Shown in pieces: positions 7,983 to 16,877 of a stretch of DNA of 64,000 nucleotides; the first letter of the stretch is position 1, and each line of letters opens with the position of its first letter. The stretch is from Lawsonibacter hominis. GTDB lineage: Bacteria; Bacillota; Clostridia; Oscillospirales; Oscillospiraceae. The translations under genes were made by a program, and so were the position numbers. The stretch is taken from assembly GCF_014287895.1 (NCBI RefSeq), contig NZ_JACOPP010000001.1, positions 307,475 to 371,474 on the forward strand. Reading direction: 5' to 3'. The notes under the pieces were generated by a model that saw nothing but the letters and a program-made list of their open reading frames with translations, searched no databases and had not been told where the DNA came from.

Positions 7983-8873
7983 CTCGTCCCGGTAGCCGAA
8001 GTTCTTGAGCAAATTCACCTGGTCTCTCCAGTTTTCTTTGACCTTCACCCAGGTCTGAAGGAAGACCTTCTCGCCCATGAAGCGCTCGATATCCTCCCGC
8101 GCCAGGGTGGAGATCTTTTTCAGCATGGCGCCGCCCTTGCCGATGATGATCCCCTTGTGGCTGTTTTTTTCACAGTAAATGGTGGCGTCCAGGTCGATCA
8201 TGCCGTCTTCTCTCTGGGAAAATTTCGTCACCTCCACAGCGGTGCCATGGGGGATCTCCTTGTCCAGGCAGAGCAGCAGCTTCTCCCGCACGATCTCGGC
8301 GCACACCTGCCGCTCGGGCTGGTCGGTGATCATATCCTCGGGAAAAAGCCGGGGCCCTTCCGGCAGGAAGCGCTCCAACACCTCCAGGAGCTCGTCCACC
8401 CCTTCGCCGTCCTTGGCGGAAATGGGCACGATGGCGGCAAACGCATGCGCCTGGGCATAGGTCTGGATCACGGCCAGCAGCTCGTCCTTCTTCACGGTAT
8501 CAATTTTGTTGACCGCCAGTACGGCGGGCATGTCCAGGGCCTTGATGCGCTGGATGAGCTCCTCCTCCGGCGCGCCGACGTTGGCGATGGGCTCCACCAG
8601 CAGCAGCACCGCGTCCACGTCGGCCACGCTTTGGCGCACCACGCCCACCATATACTCTCCCAGCCGGGTGCGGGCCCGGTGCAGCCCCGGCGTATCCAGG
8701 AACACGAACTGGCTCTCCCCCCGATTCAGGATCGCGCAGATCCGGTTGCGGGTGGTCTGGGGCTTATTGGTGACGATGGCGATCTTCTCGCCCACCAGGG
8801 CGTTGGTCAGGGTGGACTTGCCCACATTGGGCCGGCCCACAATGGCGATCATGCCGGATTTTGTCTTGTCCAT
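7980..8873 (-). CDS. era: GTPase Era
   Basis: Era is an essential GTPase that binds 16S rRNA near its 3' end and helps 30S assembly. The 297-residue product has G1 GRPNVGKST (13-21), G3 DTPG, G4 NKID and a C-terminal KH domain with IIIGKGGAMLKKI. The last 16 codons of the gene are repeated 211 bases downstream behind a hairpin element. It follows ybeY as in many Firmicutes, but cdd and dgkA, which lie between them in Bacillus, are missing. Confidence 0.97.
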   Translation of the reverse strand: MDKTKSGMIAIVGRPNVGKSTLTNALVGEKIAIVTNKPQTTRNRICAILNRGESQFVFLDTPGLHRARTRLGEYMVGVVRQSVADVDAVLLLVEPIANVGAPEEELIQRIKALDMPAVLAVNKIDTVKKDELLAVIQTYAQAHAFAAIVPISAKDGEGVDELLEVLERFLPEGPRLFPEDMITDQPERQVCAEIVREKLLLCLDKEIPHGTAVEVTKFSQREDGMIDLDATIYCEKNSHKGIIIGKGGAMLKKISTLAREDIERFMGEKVFLQTWVKVKENWRDQVNLLKNFGYRDE

Positions 8874-8924
8874 AGGTGATCCTCAGCTTTCTTGAGCAAT
8901 TTTGTACTGCCTGGCCAAGCCTTC

Positions 8925-9428
8925 TTACCCCTCCGCCGTCTCCCGGGGGATCCCCAGTGCGCCCAGGATAGTCTCCTCCCGGGCGCGCATCCGGCGCTTC
9001 TGCTCCCCCTCATCCAGGTGGTCATATCCCAGCAGGTGCAGCACCGAGTGCACCGCCAGATAGGCCGTCTCCCGCCGGGCGCCGTGGCCGTACTCCTCCC
9101 CCTGGGCCTTTGCCCGCTCCAGGGAGAGGACCATGTCCCCCAGGGGGACCAGGCCGCTGCCGGGGTCGGCCTCCACATCTTCCAACGCGGGCGGCGTCCC
9201 CGGGGCAAGCTCGAACATGGGGAAGGAGAGCACGTCGGTCGGACGGTCTACCCCACGCTGCTGCAAATTGATGGCATGGATGCCGGCGTCGTCGGTAAGC
9301 AGCACGTCCACCTCGCAGTCAAACGCCACCCCTTCCGCCTCCAGGACGGCGGGGATGACCCGTTGGAGCAGCGCGGCGTACTCCTCCGCGCCCTCCGTCT
9401 CCGATTCGATGATGATCTGATGGTTCAT
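8925..9428 (-). CDS. ybeY: Endoribonuclease YbeY
   Basis: YbeY is a zinc-dependent RNase needed for 16S rRNA 3' end maturation and ribosome quality control. The 167-residue product has RPTDVLSFPM and the zinc-binding HSVLHLLGYDH (three histidines). The ATG overlaps the phoH stop by four bases (ATGA), so the two are co-translated. The proximity to era fits their common role in 16S maturation. Confidence 0.96.
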   Translation of the reverse strand: MNHQIIIESETEGAEEYAALLQRVIPAVLEAEGVAFDCEVDVLLTDDAGIHAINLQQRGVDRPTDVLSFPMFELAPGTPPALEDVEADPGSGLVPLGDMVLSLERAKAQGEEYGHGARRETAYLAVHSVLHLLGYDHLDEGEQKRRMRAREETILGALGIPRETAEG

Positions 9429-10387
9429 TTCGTCCTCCGCTCCTCGTCCTGCTCGTAGGCCTTGATGATGCGCTGCACGATCACGTGGCGCACCACGTCG
9501 GCCTCGCCCAGGCGGCAGATGGCGATGTCCTCCACGTTCTGGAGCACCCGCATGGCCTCTTTGAGGCCCGAGACCTTATCGGCCGGCAGGTCGATCTGGG
9601 TGATATCGCCGGTGATGACGATCTTGGAGCCGAAGCCCAGACGGGTGAGGAACATCTTCATCTGCTCCCGGCTGGTGTTCTGCGCCTCGTCCAGGATGAT
9701 GAAGGAGTCGTCCAGAGTGCGCCCCCGCATATAGGCCAGCGGGGCCACCTCGATGTTGCCGCGCTCCAGATACTTGTTGTAGGTCTCCGCCCCCAGCATG
9801 TCGAAGAGCGCGTCGTACAAGGGCCGCAGGTAAGGGTCCACCTTGCTTTGCAGGTCGCCGGGCAGAAAGCCCAGCCGCTCCCCCGCCTCCACCGCCGGGC
9901 GGGTGAGAATGATGCGGTTGACCTGCTTTTCCCGAAAGGCGGCCACCGCGGCGGCCACCGCCAGATAGGTCTTGCCGGTCCCCGCCGGCCCCACCCCCAG
10001 GGTAACGGTATTCTTTCGGATGGCGTCCACATATCGTTTCTGGCCCAGGGTCTTGGCCTTGATGGGCTTGCCCTTGGCGGTGACGCAGAGCACGTCCTTG
10101 GCGATGTCGTTGATATGCTCCTCATTTCCCGCCCGGACCAGGTTGATGATATAGCGCACGTTCTGTTCGGTGATGGTCTCCTTCCGGGCCGCCAGGGACA
10201 GCAGCCCCTGGATGGCCTTTACCCCGTAGAGGACGTTTTCCGCCTCTCCGGAGATCTTCAGCTCCGAATCCCGGCTGACTACGCTGACGCCCAGCTCGTG
10301 CTCGATGATCTTGATGTTCTCGTCAAAGGACCCGAACAGGTCCACCGCCTGCTCCATGCGCTCCACACTGATGGTCTGTTCTATCAT
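9425..10387 (-). CDS. phoH: PhoH-family ATPase
   Basis: The 320-residue protein has an N-terminal small domain and a PhoH/RNA-helicase-like ATPase with GVGPAGTGKTYLA near residue 135 and the Walker B FIILDEAQN. PhoH proteins are predicted RNA-acting ATPases; their genomic link to ybeY suggests an rRNA-related function. The gene sits between yqfD and ybeY. In Bacillus the HD-hydrolase gene yqfF lies between phoH and ybeY; it is not here. Confidence 0.94.
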   Translation of the reverse strand: MIEQTISVERMEQAVDLFGSFDENIKIIEHELGVSVVSRDSELKISGEAENVLYGVKAIQGLLSLAARKETITEQNVRYIINLVRAGNEEHINDIAKDVLCVTAKGKPIKAKTLGQKRYVDAIRKNTVTLGVGPAGTGKTYLAVAAAVAAFREKQVNRIILTRPAVEAGERLGFLPGDLQSKVDPYLRPLYDALFDMLGAETYNKYLERGNIEVAPLAYMRGRTLDDSFIILDEAQNTSREQMKMFLTRLGFGSKIVITGDITQIDLPADKVSGLKEAMRVLQNVEDIAICRLGEADVVRHVIVQRIIKAYEQDEERRTK

Positions 10388-10407
10388 TGGTACGCCTCAT
10401 TTTCCTG

Positions 10408-11652
10408 TTATACTTCCGGCTGGGGCTCCTGGGCAGCCGTCTCCGGCAGCCCCTGCGCCGGGACGAACCGCCCGATCTCCTCCCGGCATTCCGCCTGGAG
10501 GGTCACCCGCAGCATCCCGTCCCGTTCGGCGGCGGAAAACGCCGTGCTCACCGCCTCGCCGTCCCCCAGCGCCGCCCGGAGGGCCAGTTCCAGCCGCTCC
10601 TCCAGCAGGGCCTGCGCCGCCGCGCGGTCAATGGGAGCCGGGACGGTCACATATTCCCGCACCGTCTCACACTTCAGCGTCAGGGGCAGCTCCCGGCCGC
10701 TGGGCAGAGCCGCCGTCCACGCTCGACTTATTTTATCATACTCCGGGAAGGAAATTCCACTGTTTCGCGAAAAAACCGTCCGCACGCCCAAAAATGTCAG
10801 GCTCCAGCAGGTCTCCTCCGAGCCGGTATACTGCTTCACCTGGGCCTCCAGAGGGACCTGGGCCGTCAGCGTGCGCCAGGTGCGGGCATATATCCGCCCG
10901 GCGGCCCGCACCTGGCTCCAGCCCAGGTCCACGCCGCCGCCGTATTTCGGCCCCGGAAGCTTGACGCTGCCGCTGATGAGCACGTCTCCCGCCGCCACGG
11001 TGTCCCCTTCCTGACAGACCGCCTCCCCAGAGAGCACCTCCATGTGGGAGACGATGCCCCCCGACTCGGCCACCACGTCCCCCACGACGCTCCCGTCCTC
11101 CGCGGGCGGTTTTTTGACTGCCTCCCGCACCAGCACCTGGGCCCTGGTACCGTGGAGGTTAATGGCCATCCAGGACAGGTCGGGCAGCTGGAGCAGGGCC
11201 TCGTGGGCCAGATCCCGCTCATCCAGCCCGGGACCGTATACGCCCACCCGCAGCCCCTGCCGCCGCAGTTCGGAGAGGATCTGGGCGGTGGGCACCGTCT
11301 CGTTTCCCTCCACATCGATGATCAGGATGAACCGGGAGAGCACCAGCACTGCGGTCAGGGACAGGCAAAGCCCCACCAGCAGGGCGTACCGCTTCCGGAA
11401 CCGCGCCAGAAAAAAAGGCACGCCTCCGGTCTTTACCCGGCTGAGCTCACACAGGACCCGTCCGGCCAGCTCCGGGGCGGCGCGGCCGCCCGCGCGGGTC
11501 AGGGTAAGGCGCAGCCGGGTGGCTTCCAGCCACTCCACGTCCCAGAAGGCCATGCCGTTCTGGGCGCACAGATTCAAAAACCGCTCCGGAAACGCGCCGG
11601 AGACCTCCAGGCGGACGCTCCCCCGCAGGCCGTTGATCATCTTGCGCAGCAA
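10408..11652 (-). CDS. yqfD: Sporulation protein YqfD
   Basis: YqfD is a conserved membrane protein of spore formers made in the mother cell and needed for efficient sporulation. The 414-residue product has one clear transmembrane segment (ALLVGLCLSLTAVLVLSRFIL, about residues 90-110) followed by a large outer domain. Translation probably starts with TTG at 11652 because GGGGAGGGG lies 5 bases upstream; the first ATG, four codons on, is less well placed. It directly follows yqfC by 14 bases, as in other spore formers. Confidence 0.9.
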   Translation of the reverse strand: MLRKMINGLRGSVRLEVSGAFPERFLNLCAQNGMAFWDVEWLEATRLRLTLTRAGGRAAPELAGRVLCELSRVKTGGVPFFLARFRKRYALLVGLCLSLTAVLVLSRFILIIDVEGNETVPTAQILSELRRQGLRVGVYGPGLDERDLAHEALLQLPDLSWMAINLHGTRAQVLVREAVKKPPAEDGSVVGDVVAESGGIVSHMEVLSGEAVCQEGDTVAAGDVLISGSVKLPGPKYGGGVDLGWSQVRAAGRIYARTWRTLTAQVPLEAQVKQYTGSEETCWSLTFLGVRTVFSRNSGISFPEYDKISRAWTAALPSGRELPLTLKCETVREYVTVPAPIDRAAAQALLEERLELALRAALGDGEAVSTAFSAAERDGMLRVTLQAECREEIGRFVPAQGLPETAAQEPQPEV

Positions 11653-11666
11653 GCCGTCCCCTCCCC

Positions 11667-11948
11667 TCAGGTCAGATCCACGCCATGGATGTCGCCGGTA
11701 ATGAGCAGCTGGCTGGCGTTCATGGAGCGCAGCTCCAGCCCCGTTCCATGCACCTTCACCACCAGCTTGCCGCCGGAGACATGGATCTCGTCGGCGCCAT
11801 AGGCCAGGATGCCCTTGTGGTTCTCCATGCGCAGCTCCCGGCTTCCGGTGATCTCAATGCGGGGCAGCCCCGCCACTACGTCGCCGGGCAGGTCGAAGAC
11901 CTCCGCGGTCTTCTCCAGCAGCCCTTCCCGCTTCTTGCCCCGTTCCAT
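11667..11948 (-). CDS. yqfC: Sporulation protein YqfC
   Basis: The 93-residue product is a complete YqfC (YabP-family) protein: LPRIEITGSRELRMENHKGI, then YGADEIHVSGGKLVVKVHG and ITGDIHGVDL. The family is spore-associated and paired with YqfD. The chosen ATG (11948) starts MERGKK; the frame stays open further upstream into noncoding repeat-like DNA. It is the first gene of the operon that continues to mutS2. Confidence 0.9.
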   Translation of the reverse strand: MERGKKREGLLEKTAEVFDLPGDVVAGLPRIEITGSRELRMENHKGILAYGADEIHVSGGKLVVKVHGTGLELRSMNASQLLITGDIHGVDLT

Positions 11949-12230
11949 CCCATCGCCCTCCCCGTCCCTAATCTCTATGCGGGCGGACGGTCCATCTTGC
12001 CTGTCCCCGGCAAATCGGCGGCAACGGCGAGGGCGGGACCCATGTCCCGCCCTCTGGCTCTCAAAAAAGTGGCTGCGCCGCTTTTTCGAGAAGGATGCCT
12101 CTTTCGCGCCTGCACCCCAAGGATATTTCCGTGCCTGCTCTGCAGGCTTGGGCACGGGCGCGAAACGCTGCGAGGCTTGTTCGACACGCTGGGCCGGGAT
12201 ATCGCGCTTCAGCCGCCGGGCGCAGCCATG
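11949..12230. repeat. Hairpin-rich noncoding spacer before yqfC
   Basis: The 282-base spacer holds no credible gene. It contains consecutive inverted repeats: GAGGGCGGGAC/GTCCCGCCCTC near 12029-12055, an AAAAAAG-GGC/GCC-CTTTTTCGA stem near 12060-12095, and a long outer stem TTTCGCGCC/GGCGCGAAA near 12100-12167 enclosing a CCTGC/GCAGG pair. The style, including the TTTTTCGA arm, resembles the noncoding blocks at 46.3 and 51.7 kb. Confidence 0.55.
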
Positions 12231-12500
12231 CTATGCCCGCTCCCGGAGCGTCACACGGACCGTGTCGCCCGGCTTCTTGCCCAGCTTGGCCCGGATCTCC
12301 TTCCGCACTCCCACGATGTGCGCCGGCGTGCCCATGCGCACCAGGCTCCCGTCGTAGGGGATCCCGTCAAAGGTGACGTGCACCTTGACCCGTCCTTTCC
12401 CAAACACGGCCCGGACATCGTATGGAAACTCCACATAGGCCCCGTCGATCTCCGGCACCTTTTGCAGCACCGCGTCAAATTCATAGACCGTTTCGTCCAT
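12231..12500 (-). CDS. DUF1905 domain protein
   Basis: The 89-residue protein consists of one DUF1905 domain (PF08922-type): [20 protein letters not shown], a beta-rich middle and the [12 protein letters not shown] end. This beta-barrel domain occurs alone or fused to YdeI-like parts; the function is not established. The start at 12500 has GGGAG just upstream and overlaps the 3' end of the upstream nucleotidyltransferase gene by 20 bases, so they are one transcript. Confidence 0.85.
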   Translation of the reverse strand: MDETVYEFDAVLQKVPEIDGAYVEFPYDVRAVFGKGRVKVHVTFDGIPYDGSLVRMGTPAHIVGVRKEIRAKLGKKPGDTVRVTLRERA

Positions 12501-13494
12501 ACCGCCACTCCCTGACCACCTGCAACAGCCGTTCCCGTTCATTTTCCCCCGGATGCTCCAGAAGATACCGGGCCAGCCGCCGCTGCATGCGGCCGATCTG
12601 AGGTCCCTCCAGCCCCAGCCTCTCCAGCTCTCCGCCGGAGAGCGCCAGCTGTTTCACCTGTTCCGCCTCGGGGTGGAGCACGCAGCGGCGCAGGGCGCGC
12701 GATACGGGCAGAGCGGTGATGGGAAATCCGGTCGCTGCGCAGAAGGCCCGCCAGCGGGGGCCGGGAGCCGCCTGCGCCGCCCCCAGTCCGGACAGGTCCG
12801 GGGCCGTCCGGACCGGATACAGGTGCTCCAGCAGCCCCAGCTCCAGCAGCAGCCCCACCCGCTCCGGGCGGCCGGAGAGCAAAATCTTTTCCACCTCCGC
12901 CTTGACCCGCTCCCCGGACACCCGGGCTGTCCGGCCGGCGTTCCGGCGCATGGCCGCCAGGGTGGCGTCCTCGATCGTAAAATCCAGCTGGGCGGCAAAG
13001 CGCACCGCCCGCAGCATCCGCAGCGCATCCTCGGCAAAGCGCCGGTCGGGGTCCCCGACGCAGCGGATCTGGCGGCGGGCCAGGTCCGCCTGCCCGCCGG
13101 AGGGATCGATCACCGCCCCCTCCGGCGAGAGCGCCATGGCGTTGACGGTGAAATCCCGGCGGGAGAGATCCTCCGCCAGTCCAACGTCAAAGCGCACCCC
13201 GTCCGGCCGCCGCCCGTCGGCGTAGCCGCCCTCCCGCCGGAAGGTGGTCACCTCCACCGCCCCGCTCTCCGTCAGGACGGTGACGGTTCCGTGGCGCAGG
13301 CCCGTGGGGAGGGTACGGGGAAACAGCGCCATGACCTGCTCCGGCCGGGCGGAGGTGCACACATCGTAATCCCCCGGCGTCCTCCCCAACAGCAGGTCGC
13401 GCACGCATCCCCCCACCGGATGGGCCTCGCAGCCCGCGCCCCGCAGGGTATCCAGCAGGGCGGCCACCCCGGCCGGAATGGGCCAGCTCCTCAT
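12481..13494 (-). CDS. CCA-adding/poly(A)-type tRNA nucleotidyltransferase
   Basis: The 337-residue product belongs to the class II tRNA nucleotidyltransferase/poly(A) polymerase family: [12 protein letters not shown] near residue 27, the catalytic DYDVCT, the [10 protein letters not shown] motif near residue 116, and [19 protein letters not shown]. Such enzymes repair or build the 3' CCA end of tRNAs. It is shorter than the usual 400-450 residues and no HD domain is visible at the C-terminus. Whether it adds CCA or A alone cannot be told. It is divergent from murC, with a shared palindromic promoter region. Confidence 0.88.
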   Translation of the reverse strand: MRSWPIPAGVAALLDTLRGAGCEAHPVGGCVRDLLLGRTPGDYDVCTSARPEQVMALFPRTLPTGLRHGTVTVLTESGAVEVTTFRREGGYADGRRPDGVRFDVGLAEDLSRRDFTVNAMALSPEGAVIDPSGGQADLARRQIRCVGDPDRRFAEDALRMLRAVRFAAQLDFTIEDATLAAMRRNAGRTARVSGERVKAEVEKILLSGRPERVGLLLELGLLEHLYPVRTAPDLSGLGAAQAAPGPRWRAFCAATGFPITALPVSRALRRCVLHPEAEQVKQLALSGGELERLGLEGPQIGRMQRRLARYLLEHPGENERERLLQVVREWRYGRNGL

Positions 13495-13522
13495 TTTTTC
13501 ACCGCCTTTTGGTATCTTTTTC

Positions 13523-13571
13523 TTGCTATTCGCCTATAATGGTTTATAATATATGATTCGTAACCATTATA
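13523..13571 (+). promoter_or_regulatory. murC promoter inside an inverted repeat
   Basis: TTGCTA (13523) and TATAAT (13545-13550) are 16 bases apart. A 10-bp inverted repeat, TATAATGGTT (13535-13544) and AACCATTATA (13562-13571), brackets the -10 box and the expected start point. This is a candidate operator or a bidirectional promoter shared with the divergent nucleotidyltransferase gene. Confidence 0.6.
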
Positions 13572-13598
13572 AACTTGAAAAGAGGGCGTGTAAACCCT

Positions 13599-14975
13599 AT
13601 GGCAGCAACCAGCATTCATGATTTCATCGTTCCCGGCCGCCGGGCCCATCTGGTCGGCATCGGCGGGGTATCCATGTCCCCTCTGGCCGAGGTGCTCAAG
13701 GGCATGGGGATGATCATTACCGGCTCCGACCTGCATGAGAGCGCCGCGGTGGCCCATCTGCGCTCTCTGGGCATTCCCGTGACCATCGGCCATTGGGCCA
13801 AGAGCGTGGAGGGTGCGGACCTGGTCGTCCGCACCGCCGCCGTACATGACGACAATCCCGAGATCGCCGGGGCCCGCGCCCTGGGTATCCCGATCTTTGA
13901 ACGCGCCCAGGCCTGGGGCTCCATCATGCGCAGCTACAAAAACGCGCTGTGCATCTCGGGCACCCACGGCAAGACCACCACCACTTCCATGTGCACCCAC
14001 ATCATCATGGCCGCCGGGCTGGACCCCACCGTCATGATCGGCGGCACCCTGCCCCTGCTGGGCGCGGGCCATCGGGTGGGCCGCGGGGACACCATCATCC
14101 TGGAGAGCTGCGAATACTGCAACTCCTTCCTCTCCTTTTACCCCACCGTGGCGGTCATTCTGAACATTGAGGCCGACCATCTGGACTTTTTCCGCGATCT
14201 GGAGGATGTGGAGCACTCCTTCCGCGCCTTCGCCGACCGGGTCCCCCAGGGCGGCGTGATCGTGGCCAACGCCGACGACGCCAACACCATGCACACGCTG
14301 GAAGGAGAAACGCGCGCCGTGCGCACCTTCGGTCTGGAGCACGGAGACGTACATGCCGCCAACCTGGTCTGGGACCAGGGCCTGCCCTGCTTCGACGTGA
14401 TGTGGCGGGAACAGATCTTTACCCATGTCTCCCTGCGGGTGCCGGGACTGCACAACGTAAAAAACGCCCTGGCCGCCGCCGCCGCCGCCATCGCGCTGGC
14501 CGTGCCGCCTCAGGCCGTGGCCGACGGGCTGAACGCTTTCCGGGGCGCAGGCCGGCGCTTCGAACACAAGGGTTCCTACCACGGCGCGGAGGTCTATGAC
14601 GACTACGCCCACCACCCCGGAGAGCTGCGCGCCCTGCTGGACACCGCCGGGCGTCTGGGCTATGAGCGGATCATCTGCGCCTTCCAGCCCCACACCTACT
14701 CCCGCACCAAGGCCCTGTTCGACGACTTCGTGGAGGTGCTCAAGCAGCCCGACCTGACGCTGCTGGCGGAGATCTTTGCCGCCCGGGAGACCAACGAGAT
14801 CGGCATCTCCTCCAAAGATCTGGCGGCCAGGATCCCGGGCAGCCGGTACTTCGCCACGCTGCCGGAGCTGGCCGAACACTTGAAGGCCCTCGCCCGGCCG
14901 GGCGATCTGATCCTCACCGTGGGGGCCGGGGACATCTACACCGTGGGCGAAGAGCTCACAGGCCCGGAGATCTGA
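13599..14975 (+). CDS. murC: UDP-N-acetylmuramate-L-alanine ligase
   Basis: MurC adds L-alanine to UDP-MurNAc, the first peptide step of peptidoglycan synthesis in the cytoplasm. The 458-residue product has the N-terminal nucleotide-binding motif HLVGIGGVSMS (18-28), the ATP-binding GTHGKTTTTSM near residue 122, NIEADHLDFF, and the ligase C-terminal domain with YDDYAHHPGE and FQPHTYSRT. I prefer the ATG at 13599 with AGAGGG upstream; a TTG eight codons earlier is in frame. It stands alone, away from a division/cell-wall cluster. Confidence 0.95.
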   Translation: MAATSIHDFIVPGRRAHLVGIGGVSMSPLAEVLKGMGMIITGSDLHESAAVAHLRSLGIPVTIGHWAKSVEGADLVVRTAAVHDDNPEIAGARALGIPIFERAQAWGSIMRSYKNALCISGTHGKTTTTSMCTHIIMAAGLDPTVMIGGTLPLLGAGHRVGRGDTIILESCEYCNSFLSFYPTVAVILNIEADHLDFFRDLEDVEHSFRAFADRVPQGGVIVANADDANTMHTLEGETRAVRTFGLEHGDVHAANLVWDQGLPCFDVMWREQIFTHVSLRVPGLHNVKNALAAAAAAIALAVPPQAVADGLNAFRGAGRRFEHKGSYHGAEVYDDYAHHPGELRALLDTAGRLGYERIICAFQPHTYSRTKALFDDFVEVLKQPDLTLLAEIFAARETNEIGISSKDLAARIPGSRYFATLPELAEHLKALARPGDLILTVGAGDIYTVGEELTGPEI

Positions 14976-14993
14976 AACAAACGCTGTAAAACG

Positions 14994-15026
14994 GAGGGAC
15001 CAGCCCGCGGGCTGGTCCCTCTTTTC
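14994..15026 (+). terminator. Intrinsic terminator of murC
   Basis: A perfect 14-bp stem (GAGGGACCAGCCCG / CGGGCTGGTCCCTC) is followed by TTTT. It ends murC and, on the other strand, faces the 3' end of mreB. Confidence 0.9.
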
Positions 15027-15071
15027 CTAACCAGGAGGACTGCGCCCCCTCTGGAAGGCGGCGCCGGCCGC

Positions 15072-16094
15072 CTAGTTCATCTGTTTGCGCCGGGAGAGAT
15101 TGATGGTGCCGTCCTGCATGTCGCTGACGTTTTCCAGGCTTTTTCCGGTACCGTAGGCCACGCAGGAGATCGCGTCGTCGGCCACATGGGTCTCGATGCC
15201 GGTGTGGGACTCGATCAGCTTGTCAAAGCCCCAGACCAGGCTGCCGCCGCCGGTCATGACGATGCCGTTGGTGGAGATATCCGCCACCAGCTCGGGGGGC
15301 GTGCGCTCCAGCACGCCGTGGATGGCCTCCAGAATGCGGGTGGAGACCTCCTCGAAGGCCTCGATCATCTCGCTGGAGGATACGGTAAACACCCGGGGCA
15401 GCCCGGTCATCAGGCAGCGCCCCTTGATCTCCAGGGTCTGCTCCTCCGGCCGGGGGAACACGCAGCCGATCTGCATCTTCAGCTCCTCGGCGGTGCGCTC
15501 ACCGATCAGTACATTGTGCTTGCGCCGTATGTACTTCACGATGGCCTCGTCAAACTGGTCGCCGGCGATCTTGATGGAGGTGGACTCCACGATGCCGGAC
15601 AGGGAGATGACGGCGATGTCGGTGGTGCCGCCGCCGATGTCCACGATCATATGACCATCGGGCTTGGCGATGTCGATGCCCGCGCCGATGGCGGCCGCCA
15701 CAGGCTCCTCGATGAGGTACACCCGCCGCGCGCCGGCCTGGATGCCCGCGTCAATGACGGCGCGCTCCTCCACCTCGGTGATGCCGGAGGGCACGCAGAT
15801 GACCACCCGGGGCTTGAACAGGCGGAAGGAGGTCACCTTGCGGATAAACTCCTTGAGCATCCGCTCGGTCATGTCGTAATCGGAGATGACGCCCTCCCGC
15901 AGGGGCCGGATGGCGACGATATTGCCGGGGGTACGCCCCAGCATCTGCTGGGCCTCGGCGCCCACCTTGAGCAGCTTGCCCGTATTTTTGTCGATGGCGA
16001 CCACGGAGGGCTCCCGCAGGACCACGCCCCTGCCCTTCACATAGACCAGGATGGACGCCGTACCCAGGTCGATGCCAATATCCTTACTGAACAT
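15072..16094 (-). CDS. mreB: MreB-family actin-like cell-shape protein
   Basis: MreB forms filaments below the membrane that guide the elongation cell-wall machinery in rods. The 340-residue product has the actin phosphate loops (GIDLGTASILVYVKG near residue 6 and DIGGGTTDIAVIS near 155) and GIVMTGGGSLVWG near 285. Length and start fit MreB/Mbl. I chose the ATG at 16094: GAGGTG precedes it, and the upstream in-frame ATG at 16148 lies only about 8 bases behind the expected transcription start. mreC and mreD do not follow, so it may be an Mbl- or MreBH-type paralogue. Confidence 0.93.
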   Translation of the reverse strand: MFSKDIGIDLGTASILVYVKGRGVVLREPSVVAIDKNTGKLLKVGAEAQQMLGRTPGNIVAIRPLREGVISDYDMTERMLKEFIRKVTSFRLFKPRVVICVPSGITEVEERAVIDAGIQAGARRVYLIEEPVAAAIGAGIDIAKPDGHMIVDIGGGTTDIAVISLSGIVESTSIKIAGDQFDEAIVKYIRRKHNVLIGERTAEELKMQIGCVFPRPEEQTLEIKGRCLMTGLPRVFTVSSSEMIEAFEEVSTRILEAIHGVLERTPPELVADISTNGIVMTGGGSLVWGFDKLIESHTGIETHVADDAISCVAYGTGKSLENVSDMQDGTINLSRRKQMN

Positions 16095-16162
16095 ACCTGC
16101 ACCTCGAAGTCTTGAAAGCTTTTGTTTTATTTTATCCCATAATCTCATAGCTAATCCCTTAT

Positions 16163-16191
16163 ATTATACAGTTGTACGCGGGGTTTTTCAA
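16163..16191 (-). promoter_or_regulatory. Sigma-A-type promoter of mreB
   Basis: Minus strand TTGAAA and TATAAT separated by 17 bases, about 70 bases before the mreB start. It places the start point near 16156 and so excludes the far-upstream ATG as a normally translated start. Confidence 0.8.
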
Positions 16192-16220
16192 CGCCATTTT
16201 ACCGAAAATCCCGAAAAACC

Positions 16221-16877
16221 TTACCGGGCCCGCGCCAGCGCCGCGCAGAGCACCTCCTTCGCCCCCGCTGAGCGCAGCACTCTGGCGCATTCGGAGAAGG
16301 TGGAACCGGTGGTGATGATGTCGTCCACGAGCAGCACCCGTTTGTCCCGCACCAGCTCCGGCTCCACCGCGGCATAGGCGCCCAGCACATTGGCCCGGCG
16401 CCGCGCCTCCCCCTCCAGCCGGGACTGCACGGCGGTATCCCGGCCCTTGCGCAGCGTCTCCACCGCCACATCCCCCAGCTCCAGCGCCGCGGCGGCGCAG
16501 AGCAGGAAGGCCTGGTCGTAGCCCCGCTCGCGCCGGCGCTCCCGGGACAACGGCACCCAGGAGATCAGGTCATACCGGTCCGCCAGATGGTCGCGGACAC
16601 ACTGGGCCAGCAGCCTGCCGTAAGCCCGGTGGTAAGCCTGCCGCCCCTTGAATTTGTACCGGTGCAGGGAATCCCGCACCGCCCCCTGATACCGCAGGGG
16701 CGAGACACACAGGGCAAACCATTCCCCGTCCTGCTCCGCATCCGCCCCCTCCAGCCAGGGCAGCGTCCGCCGGCATTGGGCGCACAGGTCCCGCTCACGC
16801 GCGGCCAGCACCCTGCCGCAGAACACGCAGCGGGGCGGGAAGAGGAGGTCCAGCAGCAGCCGCGCCGGGCCGTTCAT
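16221..16877 (-). CDS. comF: ComF-family phosphoribosyltransferase-like protein
   Basis: ComF is the cytosolic ATPase-partner/PRTase-fold protein of DNA uptake in competent Gram-positives; homologues in non-competent species may have other roles. The 218-residue product has the N-terminal zinc finger (C17, C20, C32, C35), and the PRPP loop VLLVDDIITTGSTFSEC near residue 183. Its ATG overlaps the stop of the small ribbon-helix-helix gene (ATGA). comEA/comEC/comFA are not in the window. Confidence 0.88.
   Translation of the reverse strand: MNGPARLLLDLLFPPRCVFCGRVLAARERDLCAQCRRTLPWLEGADAEQDGEWFALCVSPLRYQGAVRDSLHRYKFKGRQAYHRAYGRLLAQCVRDHLADRYDLISWVPLSRERRRERGYDQAFLLCAAAALELGDVAVETLRKGRDTAVQSRLEGEARRRANVLGAYAAVEPELVRDKRVLLVDDIITTGSTFSECARVLRSAGAKEVLCAALARAR

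Noticed and set aside
7404..8008. Plus-strand frames over the era-recO gap
   Set aside because: They overlap yqzL, recO and the hairpin element in antisense and have no family features or start signals.
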